Source of the DNA: Chloroflexota bacterium | Lineage (GTDB): Bacteria > Chloroflexota > Dehalococcoidia > JACQGW01 | DNA length: 15,998 bases | NCBI GenBank assembly: GCA_016199325.1 | Contig: JACQGW010000125.1 | Location: 1 to 15,998, forward strand | Direction: 5' to 3' | Notes under the pieces: generated by a model | Seen by the model: the letters and a program-made list of their open reading frames with translations, nothing else | What the model was told of the DNA's origin: nothing | Databases searched by the model: none | Translations under genes and position numbers: made by a program | Shown: positions 1-5,764 of the stretch, piece after piece | Layout: each line of letters begins with the position of its first letter | Numbering within the stretch: the stretch's first letter is position 1

Positions 1-43
1 CCTCGCCCGTGCGCGGGAGAGGGGCCGGGGGTGAGGGTCCGCC
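1..43. repeat. REP-like palindrome at window edge, inside the GH38 frame
   Basis: Plus-strand bases 1-22 form a small hairpin (CCTCgCCCG-TGCG-CGGGaGAGG, one mismatch), followed by a GGGGCCGGGGGTGAGGG tail. From memory, sequences of the type CCCTCACCCC..CCCTCTCCC..GGGAGAGGG are widespread intergenic REP-like elements in many high-GC bacteria. Here the element continues the GH38 reading frame without a stop up to the edge. The rest of the element lies outside the window. Confidence 0.55.
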
Positions 44-1709
44 CCCCCGCCTCCCCGTCCACGGGGCAGTAGTTGTAGGTGTCGCCACGGTCGCCGGTGT
101 CCTCGACGGCGTGGAGGCCGCGGCGGGTGGTCCCCGTCGGCAGATGCGTGATCGCCACCGTGCCGTCGCCGGCAACCGTGACGCGGTAGAAGGCGTTGGC
201 GATCGTGCGGTCGTCCAGGGCACAGGCATCGTCCGGGGCGGCGCCGCCGGCGCCGCGCATCGGTCGAAGGTCGGCCGCTCCGAAACCGGGGACCTCGACG
301 ACTGTGACAACGGTGTCCGGCCCCAGCCGCTGGGCGGCGATGGGCGTGCCCTCGACGGCGACCGCCACGTCACGCCGGCGGCGCAGGCTCGGCGGCAGCG
401 GGATCACCATCGGCAGTCGTCGCGCCCAGGGCAGAATGTTGACGACGCTTCGCTCGGCGGGCGCGATCTCGCCGACGGGGAGCTCATTGTACGACCAGGC
501 CGCCTCACGTCCGGCCAGGGCCGCCAGCGCCTCCCGACGGGCCCGCTCGGCCAGATCGGCGGCGGCGTCGGCCCGGGCCAGCACGTCCCGTGCGACTTCG
601 TCGACGCCACAGCCCGTAATGGAGTCGTGCGGCAACATCTGGAGGTATCGCTTCCAGGCGAAGGTGAGCGCCGCGCGGCTGTCCAGCCGGCTGCCGGCAA
701 CGGTGGCGAGCGCCGACAGCGTCTCGGCCGCCTGCAGCGCCTGGACGATGCGGAAAGCAGCCTGTTTGAGCGGCATGCGGGTGGAGTTGACCCCGCGGAC
801 GACGGCGCACTCGCGACTGCCGAGCAGCTCGCCGGCCCACTCGCCCTTCTCGGCGTCGCGCAGCGCGTCGACGTATTCGGCGAACGAGGCAATGCGGGCC
901 TCGGCGCCGGCCGCCTGCGCCAGTCTGACGAGCGCGTCCGGCAGGTCTGCCTGCACGGTGGCGTGGTCGGTGCCGTTACCGACCAGCACCTCGCGGGTTT
1001 TGGACCGGGCCAGGTCCGGCTGCACACGGTCCAGGTGCCGGGTCAACCAGGCGGTCGCGGCGGCGACGTCGAAGTCGGCGAGCTTCTTCCCGTCGAGGCT
1101 TCTCCAGCCGAGGTACGCCGCCGAGCCATAGGACTCGAGCTGGCGAACGGCCAGGACCGACGAGCCGTCCGGCGCCTGCCAGCGGAAGGCGGCGCCAAGC
1201 TCGGCGCCCTCGTCGCCCAGCCCCCGCCAGAAGACGAGCGAATCCAGGCCAAAGCCCTGAAGAATCTGGGGGAGCTGGGCGACGTGCCCGAAGGTGTCCG
1301 GCGCATAGCCAACGCGCATCGGCTCGCCGAACTGCCGGCAGACCTGCCGGCCGATCAGGAGATTGCGGATGAGCGCCTCCTGACCGGCCAGGAACTCGTC
1401 GGGCTGGGAATAGCTCGGACCGATCTGAATCCGGCCCGCCGCGATCAGGCGAGAGAGCCGATCGCGCTGGTCCGGGCGGATCTCCAGGTAGTCCTCGACG
1501 GCGACGGCCTGGCCGTCGAACGCGAACGTCGCAAACCGCGGGTCGGCTTCGAGGACGTCGATCAACTGGTCGAGCGTGCGGGTCAGCCGCCAGCGGTAGA
1601 ACTCGAAGGGAAGCACCCACTCCCGATCCCAGTGGGTGTGCGGAACCACCCAGAAACGCCACCCGGCGAGCGGAGTGGGCGCGATGGGCGCTCGGGTGGT
1701 CGTGGTCAT
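1..1709 (-). CDS. GH38 alpha-mannosidase, partial (C-terminus beyond window)
   Basis: This gene encodes a glycoside hydrolase family 38 enzyme, a zinc-dependent retaining alpha-mannosidase. It starts at ATG 1709 and stays open to base 1 (569 codons visible; family members are usually 800-1050 residues). The zinc-site motif HTHWDREW lies at residues 24-31, with H26 and D28 matching the family His/Asp ligands. GYAPDTFGH at 134-142 holds the expected nucleophile D138. PHDSITG near 360 gives the fourth ligand, H361. No signal peptide is visible, so it probably acts in the cytoplasm. The start overlaps the stop of the upstream glycosidase (ATGA), with a GAGGAGGA ribosome site six bases before it, so the two are translationally coupled. 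The last about 13 visible codons (reading RTLTPGPSPAHGR) come from a REP-like palindrome and not from a normal GH38 sequence, so the C-terminal half may be altered or lost. The family call is secure; the natural substrate is not known. Confidence 0.93.
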   Translation of the reverse strand, partial: MTTTTRAPIAPTPLAGWRFWVVPHTHWDREWVLPFEFYRWRLTRTLDQLIDVLEADPRFATFAFDGQAVAVEDYLEIRPDQRDRLSRLIAAGRIQIGPSYSQPDEFLAGQEALIRNLLIGRQVCRQFGEPMRVGYAPDTFGHVAQLPQILQGFGLDSLVFWRGLGDEGAELGAAFRWQAPDGSSVLAVRQLESYGSAAYLGWRSLDGKKLADFDVAAATAWLTRHLDRVQPDLARSKTREVLVGNGTDHATVQADLPDALVRLAQAAGAEARIASFAEYVDALRDAEKGEWAGELLGSRECAVVRGVNSTRMPLKQAAFRIVQALQAAETLSALATVAGSRLDSRAALTFAWKRYLQMLPHDSITGCGVDEVARDVLARADAAADLAERARREALAALAGREAAWSYNELPVGEIAPAERSVVNILPWARRLPMVIPLPPSLRRRRDVAVAVEGTPIAAQRLGPDTVVTVVEVPGFGAADLRPMRGAGGAAPDDACALDDRTIANAFYRVTVAGDGTVAITHLPTGTTRRGLHAVEDTGDRGDTYNYCPVDGEAGGRTLTPGPSPAHGR

Positions 1710-3064
1710 CCGATTCCTCCTCGTTCGTGTACTGTCGCCACCGTCGCCGGCTCGACCGCCTCCCGCTGGGCGTCGAGGGCGAGCAGGAAGCAGTAGCCGA
1801 CGGTCCACGCCTGGACCCGGTTCTCTCCGGCGGGCGCGTCGGGCCGTGACCGATACCACTCGGGCCGCTCGGCGCCGTCGTGCAATACGAGCAGCTCCAG
1901 CGGCGCGTTGAAGGAGCGGATCGCCCTGGCCATGGCGGCATCGACCTGCCGAGCCGCGGCGTCCCAGCCCAGGGCCAGGAGCCCCTCGCGGGCGAACCAG
2001 TTGTCCACCGGCCAGATGGTCCCGCGATGGTAGCGGAGCGGCTGGAAGTGCGGGGAGGCGCTGCTGAGCGTTCGGAGGCCGAACGGCGTCAGCAGGTCCG
2101 GTGCCAGCAGGCGGGCCGCGGCCGGTCCCGCAAGGTCCGCATCACAGATCCCGGCCCAGAGGCAATGGCCCGTATTGGATACGATATCCGATAGGGGCTT
2201 GCCGCCGGCGTCAAGCGCCGGCGCGAAAGTTTCGAGGGCCGGGAGCCAGAACGCCCGATTGAAGGCGTTCTTGATCGCCGCCGCCTGCGCCAGCAGGCGC
2301 GAGCGGTCCGGCTCGCTCCGGCGAACGGCCTCGGCGCGGAAGGCCCGATACCAGTATGCCTGGACCTCGGCGTAGCGGACCGGGTAGGCCGGCGGCCGGC
2401 CCTGCTCGTCCAGGAGAGAGTCCCAGCTATCCTTCCAGTTCTGATTGCGGAGCGAAGCTCGCTCGGGGTGGCGTTGGACGAACTCGACGAGCCCGTCGCC
2501 GTCGAGGTCGCCGTACTGGAAGTACCAGCCCAGTGCTCGGCTGCGGGCGTCGGAGAGCGCCTGCCAGACGTCGGCCGCGCGCGCGGGATCGACCCGCTCG
2601 GCGGCATCGCGCCATTGGGCGGCAGCGATGAGAAAGAGCGCGGTGGCGTCGTTGCTCGCGTAGTAGCGGCCGGTGAAGTGCTGGGGGCGGTGGGGGACCC
2701 ATTCGTGGATGATCTTCCCCGGCTCCTCTTCATTCCAGGGGTTGACCTGCCGGCCCTGGGTGGCCGCGAGGGTGCGCAGCGTCCGCTCGCCGAGATCCAG
2801 CAGGTCATCCAGTTGAACGCCGACGAGCGATTGGAGCGGCGGATTGGCGATGAGGCGCCGCGCCAGGCCGAGCAACTGGAGGACGGCGATCAGGGCATCG
2901 CGTCCGCAAAGGTGATGGAACACCCCTGCCGCCGACGATGCGACGATCCCGGCGTCCGTTGTGACGGCGCGCAGGCCGGCGCCGGCCATGTCGGCCAGCC
3001 GCCGGTCGATGGGGGGAGCCTGGCGCGCCAGCGATTCCCCGACAGAGCCGTCCATGGCGGCCAT
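1706..3064 (-). CDS. MGH1 / glycogen-debranching-type (alpha/alpha)6 glycoside hydrolase
   Basis: This 452-residue protein is an (alpha/alpha)6-barrel glycosidase of the amylo-alpha-1,6-glucosidase / mannosylglycerate-hydrolase-like group (GH63/GH15-type fold). Motifs in order are GRDAL (54-58), NEEEPGKIIHE (111-121), SNDAT (137-141), DLDGDGLVEF (186-195), LRNQNWKDSWDS (205-216, with the likely catalytic acid among its Asp residues), AEVQAYWY (232-239), NTGHCLWAGI (297-306) and YHRGTIWPVDN (345-355). The N-terminal beta-sandwich of many debranching-like proteins is absent; the sequence begins almost directly at the barrel. It is first in an operon and overlaps the GH38 gene by four bases, so the two probably act on one glycan or mannoside. 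ATG 3064 gives the longest frame but has no Shine-Dalgarno. ATG 3055 lies seven bases after a TACAAT box, which would fit a leaderless start. Exact substrate (glucan, mannosylglycerate or other) is unresolved. Confidence 0.85.
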   Translation of the reverse strand: MAAMDGSVGESLARQAPPIDRRLADMAGAGLRAVTTDAGIVASSAAGVFHHLCGRDALIAVLQLLGLARRLIANPPLQSLVGVQLDDLLDLGERTLRTLAATQGRQVNPWNEEEPGKIIHEWVPHRPQHFTGRYYASNDATALFLIAAAQWRDAAERVDPARAADVWQALSDARSRALGWYFQYGDLDGDGLVEFVQRHPERASLRNQNWKDSWDSLLDEQGRPPAYPVRYAEVQAYWYRAFRAEAVRRSEPDRSRLLAQAAAIKNAFNRAFWLPALETFAPALDAGGKPLSDIVSNTGHCLWAGICDADLAGPAAARLLAPDLLTPFGLRTLSSASPHFQPLRYHRGTIWPVDNWFAREGLLALGWDAAARQVDAAMARAIRSFNAPLELLVLHDGAERPEWYRSRPDAPAGENRVQAWTVGYCFLLALDAQREAVEPATVATVHERGGIG

Positions 3065-3092
3065 TGTATACCATGCAATAATGCTTTCACAA
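3063..3092 (-). promoter_or_regulatory. Candidate promoter of the glycosidase operon (leaderless type)
   Basis: On the minus strand, TTGTGA (3092-3087), an 18-base spacer and TACAAT (3068-3063) are followed seven bases later by ATG 3055. That spacing would put transcription start at or next to the codon. The -35 box matches consensus at four of six positions. The -10 box overlaps the longer ATG at 3064, which argues for the shorter start if the promoter is real. Confidence 0.4.
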
Positions 3093-3110
3093 TATCTGAC
3101 AAGTGGTACT

Positions 3111-3139
3111 TTGGTCCTGCCGGCCCGACGCGGTAGAAT
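3111..3139 (+). promoter_or_regulatory. Candidate promoter for the HTH/zinc-ribbon gene
   Basis: TTGGTC (3111-3116), a 17-base spacer and TAGAAT (3134-3139) lie 32 bases before the ATG at 3171. The -10 box matches consensus at five of six positions; the -35 box is weak. It diverges from the glycosidase promoter with about 20 bases between the two -35 boxes, so one regulator could control both directions. Confidence 0.5.
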
Positions 3140-3170
3140 GGACGGGAGATCGGGATGAGGAGGTCGAGCG

Positions 3171-3533
3171 ATGTTGTACCCCGAGCTGAGCGCATCTTCC
3201 CTGGCGCCCCATGAGGTGGCCCGGCTGGACGAGATGCTCGGTGCGGTCTGGCGCGACGGCCGGCAGTACGTGACGGCGCCGGCGCTGGCCGAGCGGTTCA
3301 GTTTTCACCGCTACGAGGCCGCCGAGATGCTTCTGGCCGCCGCCAGCGTTCACGTCGTCCGGCGGCTCAACGAGCAGCGCTGTCCCGACTGCGACACAGT
3401 GGCGCTGCTCGTGCTCGAAGCCGAAGAGTTGGCCACCGAGGCTGTCATCTGTCCGAGCTGCGGGAGGCCGTTCAAGACCGGCCCCGCGACCCGCTGGACC
3501 GGCTTCTGGCTGCGTCCGCCCAGGGAAGGGTAG
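3171..3533 (+). CDS. Small HTH / zinc-ribbon protein of unknown role
   Basis: I do not recognise a named family for this 120-residue protein. It carries two knuckles, CPDC (71-74) and CPSC (94-97), spaced C-x2-C-x19-C-x2-C, as in a zinc ribbon. Residues about 30-65 (YVTAPALAERFSFHRYEAAEM onward) look like a small helix-turn-helix or winged-helix unit, so a DNA-binding or adaptor role is plausible. There is no signal peptide or membrane segment. The start is well supported: GAGGAGG sits about eight bases before the ATG. It diverges from the glycosidase operon and could be its local regulator, but this rests only on position and fold impression. Confidence 0.75.
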   Translation: MLYPELSASSLAPHEVARLDEMLGAVWRDGRQYVTAPALAERFSFHRYEAAEMLLAAASVHVVRRLNEQRCPDCDTVALLVLEAEELATEAVICPSCGRPFKTGPATRWTGFWLRPPREG

Positions 3534-3560
3534 TGCAGATGATTCCCCTCTTGTGATATA

Positions 3561-3944
3561 GTGACAATGGAAGGCTATTTGGCCTGGCGTGGAAGCAAAG
3601 GGACGGTTCAACCTGCTCTGCGTGCACTGGAAAAAGCCCACCTCGTTCGCCGTGATGGCAGTGGACCCAGAACCACCTATCGCTACGCGGTGGAGGGAGC
3701 GGTGGGACGAGCGATGCTCAGGGCTATTGAGGCCTCCCGGCGATTGGGGGAGCCGGTCGAATCAGCCATCCCGTGGCTGGAGGACTTCGCCGCTCAGCCC
3801 GGCAGAAGGGTCTCCATCTTCCATGGAGAGCGCACGGAGCGAGCAGTCAGCGAGGACGCGGTGGAGCGTCTGCTGCTGGCTGCCGAGCCTGCCGAAGATC
3901 GAGCGGCAGTGCGGACCAGACCCGGCCTCGTAGCTCGAGGCTAA
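3561..3944 (+). CDS. Short winged-helix-like ORF, probably 5'-truncated
   Basis: This ORF of up to 127 residues starts at GTG 3561 (or ATG 3567). Residues 11-42 (GSKGTVQPALRALEKAHLV, then a basic turn and TTYRYA) look like the recognition helix and wing of a winged-helix regulator, but the first one or two helices expected before them are missing. An in-frame stop lies 18 bases upstream, so the frame cannot be extended. The C-terminal part (60-127) shows no motif I recognise. No Shine-Dalgarno is visible; a TATAGT box (3557-3562) sits just before ATG 3567. Codon bias is weaker than in the transporter genes. It may be a remnant of a regulator once linked to the downstream toxin-antitoxin genes, or not a functional gene. 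Confidence 0.45.
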   Translation: MTMEGYLAWRGSKGTVQPALRALEKAHLVRRDGSGPRTTYRYAVEGAVGRAMLRAIEASRRLGEPVESAIPWLEDFAAQPGRRVSIFHGERTERAVSEDAVERLLLAAEPAEDRAAVRTRPGLVARG

Positions 3945-4006
3945 ATCGGGACTGGCTGCGCGGCGGCGTCGCTCGACCGCTGTGACGAGAGGAGGAATCG
4001 GCTCTC

Positions 4007-4579
4007 ATGAGCCGGGCACGGATGCCACCGAAGTCCATCCGGGAGGCGTACCTCAAGGACGCGAATTCGCCAGCGGAGGCCACGGGGAAAGCACTGGAAA
4101 ACGAGGAGGGCTACATCGCCGTGGCGGAAGCCTGGCCGGTGGCACTCCTGCCTGAGCACCTTCGAGCGGGGGCAGCGGACGGCGCGGTAGGGTACGTTCC
4201 CCTCACGCTCGGCGATCTCGTCCCAAGCGATACCCGAGACTGGGCCGTAGATCTGAGCCGAGTTGCCACGATCAGCGTCAGATCCATCCACAAGCGACTG
4301 GGCATGGCAGCCGGCCGGTGGGTACTTCGACTGCAAGCATCCCTCTGCCGCTACTACGCTGCTCGCTCTATCCGAGTCACTGAAGAGTTGACGGAGATCT
4401 TCCAGCAGCCAATCACCCGGGTGGAGGCTCTGACGCCTCCAGCAGGCAACCCGCCGAAAGTGCGAGCGCGGCTCCACTTTGAGGGTGGTCGGAAGGTTGA
4501 CCTTGAGGCCATCCTCACCGAGATGGCTGCCGAAGAGGCCGAGGAAGCTCGGCGTCCTGGGCTTCAGACGCGGGGATGA
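4007..4579 (+). CDS. Hypothetical protein upstream of the MntA/HepT pair
   Basis: I cannot assign a family to this 190-residue protein. It is soluble by appearance, with no signal peptide, membrane segment or cysteine cluster. The middle (about 75-135) is helical with several basic residues, and the last 50 residues run from a beta-like stretch (KVRARLHFEGG) into an acidic helix (EMAAEEAEEA). A GAGGAGG ribosome site lies 11 bases before the ATG, which supports translation. Third-position GC is lower than in the flanking glycosidase and transporter genes, as in the neighbouring toxin-antitoxin region. It ends about 70 bases before the probable mntA start and lies on the same strand, so it could be co-transcribed with it. 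Confidence 0.6.
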   Translation: MSRARMPPKSIREAYLKDANSPAEATGKALENEEGYIAVAEAWPVALLPEHLRAGAADGAVGYVPLTLGDLVPSDTRDWAVDLSRVATISVRSIHKRLGMAAGRWVLRLQASLCRYYAARSIRVTEELTEIFQQPITRVEALTPPAGNPPKVRARLHFEGGRKVDLEAILTEMAAEEAEEARRPGLQTRG

Positions 4580-4649
4580 TCCCGTGAACAGGAATTCGGA
4601 TCGGTGCGGTGTGTTGCAGGGCATGAAAGATGGCGGGAAGGGACTGGCC

Positions 4650-4940
4650 GTGACTCCCGATGAACTCCTCAAAGCCAAGCGCGCGGACATTCTCCGGATC
4701 GCGGCTGAGCACGGGGCCCGGAACGTGCGCATCTTCGGCTCGGTCGCGCGTGGTGAGGCAGGACCGGAGAGTGATATCGACGTACTGGTCGACTTCGAGC
4801 CTGGTCGCAGTCTTCTCGATCACGTGGCGCTGATCCAGGATCTCGAGGACTTGCTCGGTAGGAAGGTCGACGTCGTCGCCGAGGATGCCCTCCACTGGTA
4901 CATCCGTGATCGGGTGATCGAGGAGTCGGTACCCCTATGA
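4650..4940 (+). CDS. mntA: MntA-like minimal nucleotidyltransferase antitoxin
   Basis: This 96-residue protein has the minimal nucleotidyltransferase fold. FGSVARG (29-35) supplies G30 and S31, the pattern continues to DID (D42, D44), and D74 in KVDVV is the likely third metal-binding acid. This is the GSx10DxD signature of MNT antitoxins, which in type VII systems inactivate the HEPN partner by adding AMP to a tyrosine. I place the start at GTG 4650 because GGGAAGGGA lies six bases before it and the length then matches the family. ATG 4623 is an alternative; the frame is open further up to 4479, but that extension overlaps the preceding gene and has no family likeness. It overlaps hepT by four bases (ATGA), so the two are coupled. 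Confidence 0.88.
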   Translation: MTPDELLKAKRADILRIAAEHGARNVRIFGSVARGEAGPESDIDVLVDFEPGRSLLDHVALIQDLEDLLGRKVDVVAEDALHWYIRDRVIEESVPL

Positions 4941-5281
4941 GGGATGACCGGCTCTATCTGATTCACATTGCCGAGCGCATCCAGCGGATCGAGTCCTTTA
5001 CTCAGCATGGACGCGAAACCTTCATGCAATCTCTGCTGCTCCAGGATGCGGTCATTCGCAACTTCGAGGTGATTGGTGAGGCGGCCAGGCATCTGTCTCA
5101 GCAGTTGACGCAGAGCCACCCCGAGGTGCCGTGGCGCCAGGTTGCCGGTTTTCGGAACCTGCTGATCCACGACTACATGGGCGTAAGCCTCACCCAGGTC
5201 TGGGAGATCGTCGAGCGTGATCTGCTGGACCTCAAGCGGCACGTCGAAGCGATCCTGCAGGATGTCGAAGGGCGGCCCTGA
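4937..5281 (+). CDS. hepT: HepT-like HEPN ribonuclease toxin
   Basis: This 114-residue all-helical protein belongs to the HepT/DUF86 HEPN family. The catalytic motif is FRNLLIHDY at 72-80: R73 and H78 are the expected RNase residues (Rx4HxY) and Y80 corresponds to the tyrosine AMPylated by MntA in characterised pairs. The NFEVIGEAARHL segment (42-53) is also typical of the family. Length is normal and no key residue is missing, so the toxin looks intact. Its ATG overlaps the mntA stop. Known HepT toxins cleave RNA and arrest growth; here the cellular target and the trigger (for example phage infection) are inference from the family. Confidence 0.9.
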   Translation: MRDDRLYLIHIAERIQRIESFTQHGRETFMQSLLLQDAVIRNFEVIGEAARHLSQQLTQSHPEVPWRQVAGFRNLLIHDYMGVSLTQVWEIVERDLLDLKRHVEAILQDVEGRP

Positions 5282-5367
5282 TAGCTGGCTTCTCCGCTCG
5301 GACCACCAGCGCCAAGGAGCGGTCCGCGGCGTCAGTGGGTGGAGGACCCGCAGGCACGAACACGGGA

Positions 5368-5447
5368 GTGCCTCGGCCCCTTGTTGTGCTGGGGGGACGC
5401 GGTACAAGGGCGGCGGCCCAGCACAACAAGAGGGCCGCTGCAGGCAC
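5368..5447. repeat. Long imperfect palindrome
   Basis: The core arms are a perfect 14-base pair (5380-5393, CTTGTTGTGCTGGG, and 5417-5430), with a 23-base loop. Outside them GGCCC pairs with GGGCC after a one-base bulge, and GTGCCT (5368-5373) pairs with AGGCAC (5442-5447). The left outer arm could also pair with another AGGCAC at 5352-5357. There is no T-run, so a repeat element or RNA structure is likelier than a simple terminator. Confidence 0.75.
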
Positions 5448-5452
5448 CGGGC

Positions 5453-5516
5453 GGCAGCCCTCTGAGCCCCGGGCACCGCTCCCTTACGGTCGCGGCTCGG
5501 ATAGTGAGGGGCTGCC
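5453..5516. repeat. REP-like inverted repeat
   Basis: GGCAGCCCTC (5453-5462) faces GAGGGGCTGCC (5506-5516), with one unpaired base. The interior contains CTCCCTTACGGTCGCGGCTC, a sequence I recall as a frequent intergenic repeat in several high-GC phyla. That recollection needs a genome search. Confidence 0.55.
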
Positions 5517-5764
5517 GTCGGATGGCTTTCATGGCGACCTTGGCATCTTGGCGGTTTCCCCTCTCCCGAGACTGCGCTATTGAGCCACTACAGTGATGGT
5601 GACGGGTAGCGCCGTCGAGATCTGACGGAATGACGCATGAATTTGGCAACCCGTATCCAGCACAATCAGTGTGGCAGACCACTAACGAGGCTCCGCCTCA
5701 GACCGACGAGTTGTACGCCCGGAAAACTTGACTCGATCGCAACATCTTTTCCGCCCCAAGCCGG

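Larger units (their letters stand above)
5282..5764. other. Non-coding interval rich in inverted repeats
   Basis: No convincing gene lies here. Translations in all frames are low-complexity or lack any family likeness. The interval contains the 5368-5447 palindrome, the 5453-5516 inverted repeat, a short CTTGGC direct repeat (5539-5544 and 5547-5552) and a 13-base GAGGC-TCC-GCCTC palindrome at 5687-5699. It separates the convergent hepT and dppDF genes, but I see no hairpin with a T-run that would be a clear terminator. Confidence 0.6.

Noticed and set aside
9..1796. 595-codon open frame on the plus strand
   Set aside because: It is antisense to the GH38 gene, whose motifs are clear; the plus-strand product is low-complexity and shows no family likeness. 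High GC at third positions keeps it open.
4479..4649. Extended mntA start at 4479
   Set aside because: It overlaps the preceding gene by about 100 bases and adds a basic tail not seen in MNT antitoxins.
3941..4732. 263-codon minus-strand frame opposite the hypothetical gene
   Set aside because: No ribosome site found and no motif; the plus-strand gene has AGGAGG, though its own function is unknown, so this is rejected with moderate certainty.
5687..5699. GAGGC-TCC-GCCTC as a dppDF terminator
   Set aside because: The stem is only five bases with no following T-run on either strand.
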